DNA from: Candidatus Anaerobutyricum stercoripullorum
GTDB lineage: Bacteria; Bacillota; Clostridia; Lachnospirales; Lachnospiraceae
Direction of reading: 5' to 3'
DNA length: 7,394 nt
NCBI GenBank assembly: GCA_019114885.1
Contig: DXEQ01000106.1
Span: 1-7,394 of the forward strand
Part shown: positions 1-6,181 of the stretch, piece by piece
How the letters are laid out: the number at the start of each line of letters is the position of its first letter
Numbering within the stretch: position 1 is the first letter of the stretch
The notes under the pieces: model-generated
Seen by the model: only the letters and a program-made list of their open reading frames with translations
What the model was told of the DNA's origin: nothing
The model's database searches: none
Translations under genes and position numbers: made by a program

Positions 1-38
1 AATGTGAAAAAAGAAAGATTAGAAAGGAAGGAATTCAC

Positions 39-833
39 ATGAAAAAATTCTTATCAATGGCTTTGATCGCAGCGATGACTTTATCCCTTGCTGCATGTGG
101 TGGCAACTCCGGCAATGAGGCGGACAGCACAGGAGCAGGCAGTGCATCATCTGATAAAACTTATGTAATCGCAACCGATACAGTTTTCGCACCGTTTGAA
201 TTTACGGATGAGAATAATCAGTTTGTCGGTATTGATGTAGATATCCTGGCAGCGATCGCAGAAGATCAGGGATTTACCTACGAGCTCAATCCACTGGGAT
301 TTGACGCGGCAGTAGCTTCTCTGGAGTCCGGACAGAGCGACGGTGTTATCGCCGGTATGTCCATCACCGATGAGAGAAAAAAGAAATACGATTTCTCTGA
401 GAGCTACTATGATTCTTATGTGGCAATCGCTGCTGCAGAGAACAGTGATATCCAGGGACTTGACGATCTGAAAGGACAGACCGTGGCAGCCAAGACCGGT
501 ACACAGGGCGCTTCCTGTGCAGAGTCCTTAAAGGATGAGTATGGTTTTAAGATCCAGTATTTTGACGAGTCCTCTCTGATGTATCAGGACGTTGTTACCG
601 GCAACACGGTAGCATGTTTCGAGGATTATCCGGTTATGGCATACGGCGTTTCCCAGGGCAACGGTCTTAAGATCGTGGCAGAGGAGAAAGATGAGTACTC
701 CACTCCTTACGGTTTCGCTGTCCTGAAAGGTCAGAACGCAGAACTCCTTGAGATGTTCAACACAGGTCTTGCCAACATCAAGGCAGACGGTACCTATGAT
801 GAGATTCTTGCAAAATATACATCTGCAGAGTAA
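39..833 (+). CDS. Amino acid ABC transporter, substrate-binding lipoprotein (SBP family 3)
   Basis: This is the extracellular solute receptor of a polar amino acid importer (264 aa). Residues 1-20 form a lipoprotein signal peptide: a KK start, a hydrophobic core and the lipobox LAAC, with Cys20 as the lipid-anchored residue. A Gly/Ser/Asn-rich linker runs to about residue 40, and the two-lobed binding domain follows. The family 3 signature is seen at 64-78 (GIDVDI core). The segment GMSITDER (106-113) supplies Arg113, which by family precedent binds the ligand carboxylate. KTGT (152-155) and Asp196 in EDYPV are the other usual ligand contacts. The purine-rich AAGGAAGG just upstream supports the ATG at 39. 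It is the first gene of a three-gene importer operon, and its promoter lies outside the window. Family and role are secure. The exact substrate (glutamine, glutamate, cystine, arginine or other) cannot be read from the sequence. Confidence 0.95.
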   Translation: MKKFLSMALIAAMTLSLAACGGNSGNEADSTGAGSASSDKTYVIATDTVFAPFEFTDENNQFVGIDVDILAAIAEDQGFTYELNPLGFDAAVASLESGQSDGVIAGMSITDERKKKYDFSESYYDSYVAIAAAENSDIQGLDDLKGQTVAAKTGTQGASCAESLKDEYGFKIQYFDESSLMYQDVVTGNTVACFEDYPVMAYGVSQGNGLKIVAEEKDEYSTPYGFAVLKGQNAELLEMFNTGLANIKADGTYDEILAKYTSAE

Positions 834-835
834 TT

Positions 836-842
836 AAAGGAA
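836..842 (+). promoter_or_regulatory. Ribosome binding site deciding the permease start
   Basis: AAAGGAA lies 9 nt before the ATG at 852 but only 3 nt before the in-frame TTG at 846. Normal spacing therefore favours 852 as the permease start. Confidence 0.7.
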
Positions 843-851
843 TGATTGGTT

Positions 852-1520
852 ATGCAGTTATTTGAAGTTTTACAGGAAGTTTACCCGACCCTCCTTGAGG
901 GTCTGGGCATGACGGTGCAGATCACCGTCTTATCCCTGCTTATCGCTATGGTGCTGGGTATATTCGTCTGTCTGATGAATATTTCCAACAATGTGGTCCT
1001 GCGCGGCATCGCCAAGTTTTATATCTGGCTGATCCGTGGTACGCCAATGCTGGTGCAGGCGTTCTATTTCTATTTCGCCATGCCGCAGCTGATTCAGTCC
1101 ATCACGGGCTCTCAGTTCCGTATTACGGTATTTACCGCCAGTCTGGTGACCCTGACTCTCAATGCCGGCGCATACATTTCCGAGATTTTCCGTGGTTCCA
1201 TCGAGTCCGTCAACAAGGGACAGATGGAAGCGGCAAGAAGTCTTGGTTTAAGCTATGCCAAGTCCATGCAGAAGATCATTCTTCCGCAGGCAGTGCGGAT
1301 TTGTCTTCCTTCTCTGGTGAACCAGTTCATTATCACCCTGAAGGATTCCACGATCCTCTACGCCATCGGTTTATCAGAGATCATGTACCATGCGAAGATT
1401 TATGTGGGAAGAACCATGGAGTCCTTTGCGACATACACATGGGTAGCCGTATTCTTCCTCCTGATCGTCACGATCCTGTCATTTATTTCAAGAGCAGTTG
1501 AGAGGAGGATGAACGCATAA
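852..1520 (+). CDS. Amino acid ABC transporter, permease (HisM/GlnP family)
   Basis: This is the membrane channel subunit of the importer (222 aa). It has about five hydrophobic segments (roughly residues 20-42, 53-80, 92-112, 150-175 and 195-215). Family motifs are RGTP at 62-65, the NAGAYISEIFRG stretch at 104-115, and the cytoplasmic EAA loop at 123-147 (EAARSLG, then ILPQA), which docks on the ATPase. The reading frame is open from a TTG at 846, but the ribosome site spacing favours ATG 852. It begins 18 nt after the binding-protein stop. It ends in TAATG, whose last three bases start the ATPase, which points to translational coupling. Only one permease gene is present, so the transporter probably uses a homodimeric channel, as in GlnP-type systems (inference). 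Confidence 0.95.
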   Translation: MQLFEVLQEVYPTLLEGLGMTVQITVLSLLIAMVLGIFVCLMNISNNVVLRGIAKFYIWLIRGTPMLVQAFYFYFAMPQLIQSITGSQFRITVFTASLVTLTLNAGAYISEIFRGSIESVNKGQMEAARSLGLSYAKSMQKIILPQAVRICLPSLVNQFIITLKDSTILYAIGLSEIMYHAKIYVGRTMESFATYTWVAVFFLLIVTILSFISRAVERRMNA

Positions 1521-2257
1521 TGGACAGCAATATCAAGATTAAGGTGAGTGGTCTTAAGAAGAGCTTTGGTTCCCTTCATGTTCTTAAAGGAATCGACGCG
1601 GAGATCACCACCGGCGAGGTAATCTGTGTCATCGGACCTTCCGGTTCCGGTAAGTCCACCTTTCTTCGCTGCCTGAATCGTCTGGAGGAGGCGACGGAAG
1701 GCGAGATTTTGGTGGATGGAGAGAGTATCACCGGAAAGAACAGTGATATCGATAAGATCCGTCAGCACATCGGTATGGTGTTCCAGCAGTTTAATCTGTT
1801 CCCGCATTATACGGTGAAGGAGAATATCATGCTGGCGCCGGTGGAGCTGAAGCTTAAGACAAAGGAAGAGGCAGAGAAGAAGGCCATGGAGCTTCTGCGG
1901 CGGGTTGGTCTTGCCGAGAAGGCGGACGCGAAGCCGAAGGAACTGTCCGGCGGACAGCAGCAGCGTGTGGCGATCGCGCGGGCGCTGGCCATGGAACCGG
2001 ACATCATGCTTTTTGACGAGCCGACGAGTGCTCTGGACCCGGAGATGGTCTGTGAGGTTCTTGATGTTATGAAGGAACTGGCAGCGGAAGGTATGACCAT
2101 GGTGGTCGTTACCCACGAGATGGGCTTTGCTCATGATGTGGCTGACAGAGTTTTCTTCATCGATCAGGGAGTGATCATGGAGCAGGGAACTCCGGAGGAG
2201 GTTATGGATCATCCTCAGAACGAGAGGACCCAGAGCTTCTTAAGCAAAGTATTATAA
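1520..2257 (+). CDS. Amino acid ABC transporter, ATP-binding protein (GlnQ/HisP family)
   Basis: This is the cytoplasmic ATPase that powers the importer (245 aa, full family length). All nucleotide-binding elements are intact: Walker A GPSGSGKST at 39-47, the Q-loop in VFQQFNLF (Gln89/Gln90), the ABC signature LSGGQQQ at 142-148, Walker B IMLFDE at 162-167 with catalytic Glu167, the D-loop SALD at 170-173, and the switch histidine His199 in VVTHEMGFA. The FNLFPH and THEMGFA sequences are typical of polar amino acid transporters. Its ATG overlaps the permease stop by 1 nt, with AGGAGG at 1503-1508 inside the permease end. It is the last gene of the importer operon, and a terminator follows 18 nt after the stop. 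The substrate is not shown by this subunit. Confidence 0.96.
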   Translation: MDSNIKIKVSGLKKSFGSLHVLKGIDAEITTGEVICVIGPSGSGKSTFLRCLNRLEEATEGEILVDGESITGKNSDIDKIRQHIGMVFQQFNLFPHYTVKENIMLAPVELKLKTKEEAEKKAMELLRRVGLAEKADAKPKELSGGQQQRVAIARALAMEPDIMLFDEPTSALDPEMVCEVLDVMKELAAEGMTMVVVTHEMGFAHDVADRVFFIDQGVIMEQGTPEEVMDHPQNERTQSFLSKVL

Positions 2258-2275
2258 TATATCAATGGATAAGAG

Positions 2276-2320
2276 GGGCTGCAGCGGAATATGGATATAT
2301 ATTTTGCCGCAGCCCTTTTT
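2276..2320 (+). terminator. Intrinsic terminator after the ABC importer operon, abutting proB
   Basis: GGGCTGC at 2276-2282 pairs perfectly with GCAGCCC at 2309-2315, followed by five T (2316-2320). The AT-rich loop contains possible extra G-C pairs with a bulge. The proB ribosome site starts only 3 nt after the T run. Any transcript that carries a full proB leader must therefore either start inside the hairpin or read through it. Confidence 0.8.
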
Positions 2321-2322
2321 GC

Positions 2323-2328
2323 AGGAGG
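2323..2328 (+). promoter_or_regulatory. Ribosome binding site deciding the proB start
   Basis: A perfect AGGAGG sits 5 nt before the ATG at 2334. The frame stays open back to an ATG at 2265, but that start has no ribosome site. It would also add 23 residues encoded by the terminator hairpin, which do not resemble the start of a kinase. Confidence 0.85.
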
Positions 2329-2333
2329 CAGCT

Positions 2334-3110
2334 ATGCGAATCGTAGTAAAAGTGGGAACTTCCACTTTAACTTATGAAAGCGGAAGAATTAACATCCGTA
2401 GGATTGAGACATTATGTAAGGTATTAAGTGACATCAAAAATGCCGGTCATGAGCTGATTCTGGTATCTTCGGGAGCCATCGGCCTGGGCGTCGGCAAGCT
2501 GAACATGAAGGACCGACCGGACGATATGCCCACAAAACAGGCCGCGGCAGCCATCGGTCAGTGCGAGCTGATGTATCTCTATGACAAGAAGTTTCTGGAG
2601 TACAATCACATCGTGGCGCAGATTCTGATCACCGGATCGGATTTTGAGAACGAAGTGAGCAGCCAGAATTTCCACAACACGGTGAACCGTCTTCTGGAGC
2701 TCAATGTGATGCCGGTCATCAACGAGAACGATTCGATCGTGACAGATGAGATCTCGGTCGGCGACAACGACACTCTGGCGGCCATCGTGGCAAGAAAGGT
2801 GGGAGCGGACCTGCTGATCGTTTTGAGCGATATCGACGGACTCTACACCGCCAATCCGAGAGAGGATCCGGACGCCGAAGTCATCGACGTGGTATTTTCC
2901 ATCACGCCGGAGATCTATGATCTGGCAGGCAACCGGGGAACGAAGCTGGGTACCGGCGGCATGGTCACCAAGATTCAGGCGGCGGAGATTGCCATGGATG
3001 CGGGTATCGATATGATCATTTCCAACGGAACGCACCCGGAGAATCTGTACCGGATTCTGGACGGAGAGAAGGTCGGGACGAAGTTCCGCGGGAAGAAACA
3101 GATCGGATAA
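2334..3110 (+). CDS. proB: Glutamate 5-kinase (short form, kinase domain only)
   Basis: This enzyme phosphorylates L-glutamate with ATP to gamma-glutamyl phosphate, the first committed step of proline synthesis in the cytoplasm. The protein is 258 aa and is an amino acid kinase fold throughout. Visible motifs are KVGTST at 6-11 at the very start, VSSGAIGLG at 44-52, VINENDS at 128-134, VGDNDTLAA at 142-150 (glutamate and proline-sensing region by family precedent), LSDIDGLY at 164-171, and GTGGM at 206-210 with Lys213. The E. coli enzyme is about 367 aa with a C-terminal PUA domain. Here the chain ends right after the kinase domain (FRGKKQIG), so the PUA domain is absent. This is a known natural form and not a truncation, because the core is complete. 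It is followed by proA after 90 nt. Start choice rests on the AGGAGG at 2323. Confidence 0.95.
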   Translation: MRIVVKVGTSTLTYESGRINIRRIETLCKVLSDIKNAGHELILVSSGAIGLGVGKLNMKDRPDDMPTKQAAAAIGQCELMYLYDKKFLEYNHIVAQILITGSDFENEVSSQNFHNTVNRLLELNVMPVINENDSIVTDEISVGDNDTLAAIVARKVGADLLIVLSDIDGLYTANPREDPDAEVIDVVFSITPEIYDLAGNRGTKLGTGGMVTKIQAAEIAMDAGIDMIISNGTHPENLYRILDGEKVGTKFRGKKQIG

Positions 3111-3135
3111 TACGGATGGATTCATAAACAGCAGC

Positions 3136-3177
3136 CGCTGACCGGATTCTGCCCGCGGGGAGGGCGGCCGGACAGCG
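3136..3177 (+). other. GC-rich hairpin between proB and proA
   Basis: CGCTG (3136-3140) pairs with CAGCG (3173-3177). After one A-A mismatch, CCGG (3142-3145) pairs with CCGG (3168-3171). An inner stem GCCC (3151-3154) pairs with GGGC (3162-3165) around a 7-nt loop. No T run follows on either strand, so it is not a normal terminator. It ends 9 nt before the GGAGG of proA. It could protect the mRNA, set the proB/proA ratio or tune proA translation; none of these is shown. Confidence 0.55.
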
Positions 3178-3200
3178 AAAAGAAAGGGAGGGTAACTATC

Positions 3201-4457
3201 ATGACGACCAAAGAGATATTGGAGCAGGCAAGAGATGCGAAGGTGTACATCAACTCTGCTGACACGGCAGTCAAGAATAAGGCGCTGGCCTGTATGGCTG
3301 ATAAGCTGACAGAGAGCGCGGATAAGATTCTGGCCGCCAATCAGGAAGACATGGAGCAGGCAAAAGGAAAGATTTCCGATGTGATGCTGGACCGCCTTCT
3401 GCTGACGGAAGACAGGATTGTCGGTATGGCGCAGGGTATCCGGGAACTGATCGATCTTCCGGACCCGGCGGGAAAGGTGTTGCGTTCCATAGAGAGACCG
3501 AACGGCATGATCATCGAGAAGACAGCGATTCCGCTGGGGGTGATCGCCATCATCTATGAGAGCCGGCCAAACGTGACCAGCGACGCGGCGGCCCTCTGCA
3601 TCAAAAGCGGCAACGCCTGTGTGCTTCGAAGCGGCAAGGAGGCGTGGAAGAGCGCCAGAGCCGTGGTGGACGCCATGCAGGAAGGACTGGCCGAGGCCGG
3701 CCTGCCGAAGACCTGCGTTTCTCTCATAGAGGATACCACCCGGGCCAGCTCCACGGAGCTGATGAAGGCAGTGGGATATGTGGATCTTCTGATTCCGCGG
3801 GGAGGCGCCGGTCTCATTCAGGCGTGCGTAGATCAGGCGAAGGTACCTTGTATCCAGACGGGAACCGGCATCTGCCATGTCTATGTGGACGGCACCGCCG
3901 ATCCAGACAAGGCCCTCGCCATCATAGAAAATGCAAAAACCAGCCGCCCGAGCGTCTGCAACGCGGAGGAAGTGTGTCTGGTACACAAAGATATCGCCGA
4001 TACATTTCTTCCAATGCTGAAAAAGCGTCTGGTGGACGACCGGACGGCGGCAGGACAGGTTCCGGTGGAGCTTCGTCTCTGTCCGCGTGCCGCTTCTGTG
4101 ATCGAAGGCACGCCGGCGGGAGAGAATGATTTTGATACGGAGTTCCTGGATTACATCCTGGCAGTGAAGGTTGTGGACAGCGTGGAAGATGCGGTGGCGC
4201 ATATTGCGGCACATTCCAGCGGACACAGCGAGGCCATCGTCACAGAAGATAAGGCGGCTGCGGAATACTTCACAAGAAGAGTGGACAGCGCGGCGGTCTA
4301 TGTCAATGTCTCCACCCGTTTTACGGACGGCGGAGAGTTCGGACTGGGCTGTGAGATGGGTATCTCCACACAGAAACTGCACGCCAGAGGGCCGATGGGA
4401 CTGGAAGAACTCTGCAGCTACAAATATATCATCCGGGGAGACGGACAGATCCGCTAA
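3201..4457 (+). CDS. proA: Gamma-glutamyl phosphate reductase (glutamate-5-semialdehyde dehydrogenase)
   Basis: This enzyme reduces gamma-glutamyl phosphate with NADPH to glutamate-5-semialdehyde, the second step of proline synthesis; the product cyclises spontaneously to pyrroline-5-carboxylate. At 418 aa it has the full family length and an aldehyde dehydrogenase fold. Motifs seen are IYESRPNVTSDAA at 118-130, LRSGKEA at 142-148, LIPRGGAGLI at 197-206, and the active-site stretch RPSVCNAEE with catalytic Cys253. The conserved family signature is at 331-346 (AVAHIAAHSSGHSEAI), and HARGPMGLEEL lies at 394-404 near the C-terminus. GGAGG at 3187-3191 is 9 nt before the ATG. It lies downstream of proB on the same strand with a structured 90-nt spacer and is closed by a strong terminator. 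ProA and ProB usually act together to channel the unstable phosphate intermediate. Confidence 0.97.
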   Translation: MTTKEILEQARDAKVYINSADTAVKNKALACMADKLTESADKILAANQEDMEQAKGKISDVMLDRLLLTEDRIVGMAQGIRELIDLPDPAGKVLRSIERPNGMIIEKTAIPLGVIAIIYESRPNVTSDAAALCIKSGNACVLRSGKEAWKSARAVVDAMQEGLAEAGLPKTCVSLIEDTTRASSTELMKAVGYVDLLIPRGGAGLIQACVDQAKVPCIQTGTGICHVYVDGTADPDKALAIIENAKTSRPSVCNAEEVCLVHKDIADTFLPMLKKRLVDDRTAAGQVPVELRLCPRAASVIEGTPAGENDFDTEFLDYILAVKVVDSVEDAVAHIAAHSSGHSEAIVTEDKAAAEYFTRRVDSAAVYVNVSTRFTDGGEFGLGCEMGISTQKLHARGPMGLEELCSYKYIIRGDGQIR

Positions 4458-4486
4458 ATGACCGGGCGCCCCCCGGAGGTCACAGC

Positions 4487-4522
4487 AAAAGCCTGATATT
4501 CCCAAAAGGGTATCAGGCTTTT
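4487..4522. terminator. Strong bidirectional intrinsic terminator after proA
   Basis: AAAAGCCTGATA (4487-4498) pairs perfectly over 12 bp with TATCAGGCTTTT (4511-4522). CCC/GGG (4501-4503/4508-4510) extends the stem around an AAAA loop after a TT bulge. The A run on the left and T run on the right make it usable in both directions. A smaller GC-rich hairpin (TGACC 4459-4463 with GGTCA 4478-4482) overlaps the region just after the proA stop. Confidence 0.92.
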
Positions 4523-4527
4523 ATAAA
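4499..4527 (+). promoter_or_regulatory. Candidate sigma-A promoter embedded in the proA terminator
   Basis: TTCCCA (4499-4504, 4 of 6 to TTGACA) and TATAAA (4522-4527, 5 of 6 to TATAAT) are separated by 17 nt. This would start transcription near 4534, upstream of the AGGAG at 4557-4561 of the membrane protein gene. The next gene needs a promoter here because the terminator isolates it. The match is moderate and found by eye only. Confidence 0.35.
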
Positions 4528-4568
4528 TAACGGAACATGGACATAAACGAAGAGACAGGAGAAATACT

Positions 4569-5924
4569 ATGGGATATACAGGATATGAGATACTGTGGCT
4601 GTTTTTTGTGTACAGTTTTCTGGGCTGGGTGCTGGAAACGGTGGCGGCAGCCCTGCAGCAGAAACAGTTTGTAAACAGAGGTCTGGTCAATGCGCCGCTC
4701 TGTGTGATCTATGGCATATCTGCCGCTGTGATGACCATCTTTTACGGGGAACTTCACGGTATCTGGCTTTTTGCGGCGGGCTTCATCGCCTCTACCCTGA
4801 TCGAGTGGACGGCGGGACATCTGATTGAAAGACTGTACCATGAGAGATGGTGGGATTACTCAAATATAAAAGGGAATCTGGACGGCTATATCTGCCTTCC
4901 GGTCTCTGTTTTCTGGGGAGTCTTATCTTTTGCGGCCATGGAGTGGGGTAATCCGCTTCTGACAGATCTGTTCGAACTGATTCCGACTCTTCCGGGAGAG
5001 ATTTTGCTGTGGATACTCACGGTGATACTGCTCGTTGATATCGTGGCGACTCTCTGTATCCTGACAGGGAGAAGCCGCAGGATGGAGCAGTGGGAAGAAG
5101 TGGATTCCTGGCTGTCCGGTATCAGTTCCCGGCTTGGCCGGAAGATTTATGGCTGGACGGACAGGAGAATCCGGAGAGCTTATCCGAATGTCATACACAG
5201 AAAGAAAGCCGCGGAAGCAGTAAAAGAAGGCGTGTTCGCGGCCGGCTGCGGGTTTTATAAGCTGTTCTGGCTCTTTGCCATCGGCTCCTTTCTGGGGGAT
5301 ATCGTGGAGACTTTGTTCTGCCGGATGAAGGCGGGCGTATGGATGAGCCGCAGCAGTCTGGTGTGGGGACCGTTCAGCCTGGTGTGGGGATTTGCCATCG
5401 CGGCGGCGTCACTGCTTCTGTACAGATACAGAGACCGGTCCGACCGGTTTATCTTTCTGGCGGGAACCTTTCTGGGCGGCGCCTACGAGTACATATGCAG
5501 CGTTCTTTCCGAACTGGTCTTTGGGAAGGTTTTCTGGGATTACAGTCATATGATGTTCAATCTGGGCGGAAGGATTAACCTTCTCTACTGTCTCTTCTGG
5601 GGCATTGCCGCCGTGGTCTGGATGAAGGGACTGTATCCGGTATTTTCCCGGTGGATTGAGAAGATTCCGCTGCGGCCGGGGAAGATGCTCACATGGATTC
5701 TGGTAGTATTCTTCGCTGTCAACATGGCGGTGTCCGGTCTGGCACTCATCCGGAGCGACCAGCGGGCGGACGGCGTTCCGGCCACGCAGCAGTGGCAGAA
5801 GGTGATGGATGAACATTTTGACGATGCGAAATTGCAGAAAATCTATCCGAACGCCAAAGACGCGGAAGATGTGGGCGTGCCGGAGGTAACCGGCGGCACG
5901 GATGGCAGCGTCGGGAGTGAATAA
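4569..5924 (+). CDS. Duplicated CmpB-like integral membrane protein (putative ABC transporter type IV family)
   Basis: This is a 451-aa multi-pass membrane protein of unproven function. It resembles the family annotated as putative ABC transporter permease (ABC_trans_CmpB, recognised by eye). Two halves repeat the same pattern with an offset of about 225 residues. SFLGWVLETV (16-25) matches SFLGDIVETL (240-249), APLCVIYG (42-49) matches GPFSLVWG (267-274), and WWDYSN (94-99) matches FWDYSH (322-327). Each half carries about five hydrophobic segments. They are joined by a basic, probably cytoplasmic linker at about 167-228 (RSRRMEQ, DRRIRRAYPN, HRKKAAE). A hydrophilic tail follows at 395-451 and ends Gly/Ser-rich. 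No ATP-binding motif or partner ATPase gene lies nearby, so the transporter label is weak. AGGAG at 4557-4561 supports the ATG. It appears to be a single-gene unit between the proA terminator and the cotJ leader. Confidence 0.85.
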   Translation: MGYTGYEILWLFFVYSFLGWVLETVAAALQQKQFVNRGLVNAPLCVIYGISAAVMTIFYGELHGIWLFAAGFIASTLIEWTAGHLIERLYHERWWDYSNIKGNLDGYICLPVSVFWGVLSFAAMEWGNPLLTDLFELIPTLPGEILLWILTVILLVDIVATLCILTGRSRRMEQWEEVDSWLSGISSRLGRKIYGWTDRRIRRAYPNVIHRKKAAEAVKEGVFAAGCGFYKLFWLFAIGSFLGDIVETLFCRMKAGVWMSRSSLVWGPFSLVWGFAIAAASLLLYRYRDRSDRFIFLAGTFLGGAYEYICSVLSELVFGKVFWDYSHMMFNLGGRINLLYCLFWGIAAVVWMKGLYPVFSRWIEKIPLRPGKMLTWILVVFFAVNMAVSGLALIRSDQRADGVPATQQWQKVMDEHFDDAKLQKIYPNAKDAEDVGVPEVTGGTDGSVGSE

Positions 5925-5972
5925 ACAGTGCGCCCGGAGATGGGCGGACCGGTTCGTATACCATCCGATCTG

Positions 5973-6004
5973 ATTACTGTCTCGGACAGATTGTAATAAT
6001 TTTT
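5973..6004 (+). terminator. Possible weak terminator after the membrane protein gene
   Basis: CTGTC (5977-5981) and GACAG (5985-5989) form a 5-bp stem with a 3-nt loop. An alternative outer pairing is ATTAC (5973-5977) with GTAAT (5993-5997). Five T follow at 6000-6004. The stem is short and the T run is 10 nt from the small stem, so this is tentative. Another small hairpin, CGCCC/GGGCG (5931-5935/5942-5946), lies closer to the gene without a T run. Confidence 0.35.
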
Positions 6005-6087
6005 CCAAAAAATGTTTCTGATGAATTCTTTTCTTTTTACGCAGACTATGGTTGTGCCTTATTTATGAGTAAATGTAAATGGGACGC

Positions 6088-6096
6088 CATATTTTA
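6088..6096 (+). promoter_or_regulatory. Candidate sporulation-sigma (SigE/SigK) -10 element for the cotJ operon
   Basis: CATATTTTA fits the CATAnnnTA core that mother-cell sigma factors SigK and SigE recognise. The B. subtilis cotJ operon is known to be SigE-dependent. It would place the transcript start near 6102, about 80 nt before the first cotJ start codon and right at the foot of the inverted repeat at 6104. A matching -35 element is not obvious; a GTAAA sequence at 6069-6073 is the best nearby. No good sigma-A promoter was seen in the same gap. Confidence 0.4.
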
Positions 6097-6103
6097 CCTG
6101 AAA

Positions 6104-6149
6104 GAGAGAGCCGGATCAGGCGGCAGGCCATGTACGCGCCGGCTCTCTC
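6104..6149 (+). repeat. Perfect 11-bp inverted repeat in the cotJ leader
   Basis: GAGAGAGCCGG (6104-6114) is exactly complementary to CCGGCTCTCTC (6139-6149), with a 24-nt spacer that can itself form short GGC/GCC pairs. No T run follows on the + strand, so it is not a standard terminator. It lies 18 nt upstream of the AAGGAG ribosome site and leaves that site outside the stem. It may be a 5' mRNA stability hairpin or an operator-like site. Confidence 0.7.
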
Positions 6150-6167
6150 AAAGCAATAACAGGAGAA

Positions 6168-6173
6168 AAGGAG
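6168..6173 (+). promoter_or_regulatory. Ribosome binding site deciding the start of the CotJA-CotJB gene
   Basis: AAGGAG lies 8 nt before the ATG at 6182. The frame is open back to ATG 6065, but that upstream stretch spans the inverted repeat and has no ribosome site. It also encodes 39 residues without family resemblance. Confidence 0.8.
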
Positions 6174-6181
6174 AGAGTGCG

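Noticed and set aside
1400..2212. A 270-codon open frame on the - strand opposite the ATPase gene
   Set aside because: It is fully antisense to the permease end and ABC ATPase, has a low-complexity His/Leu/Arg-rich product and no ribosome site of note.
2265..2333. N-terminal extension of ProB from ATG 2265
   Set aside because: The added 23 codons are the terminator hairpin, no ribosome site precedes them, and the AGGAGG at 2323 fits ATG 2334.
2265..2333. A T-box or other riboswitch controlling proBA
   Set aside because: The gap before proB is only 76 nt and holds one simple terminator hairpin, too short for a T-box with its specifier loop.
39..4457. The importer as a dedicated glutamate or proline-pathway transporter because it sits beside proBA
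   Set aside because: A terminator separates the two units, and nothing in the binding protein identifies the substrate, so adjacency alone is not enough.
2424..4505. A 693-codon open frame on the - strand opposite proB and proA
   Set aside because: It lies antisense to two unmistakable enzymes, crosses their intergenic hairpin, and its translation is rich in His, Arg and Cys without any domain pattern. Long antisense frames are expected from the codon use of the real genes.
6052..6081. A sigma-A-like promoter (TTGTGC, 18 nt, TAAATG) before cotJ
   Set aside because: Only 3 of 6 bases match in each box, which is near chance level in this AT-rich gap.
6065..6181. N-terminal extension of the CotJA-CotJB protein from ATG 6065
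   Set aside because: It spans the candidate promoter and the inverted repeat, lacks a ribosome site and does not resemble CotJA.
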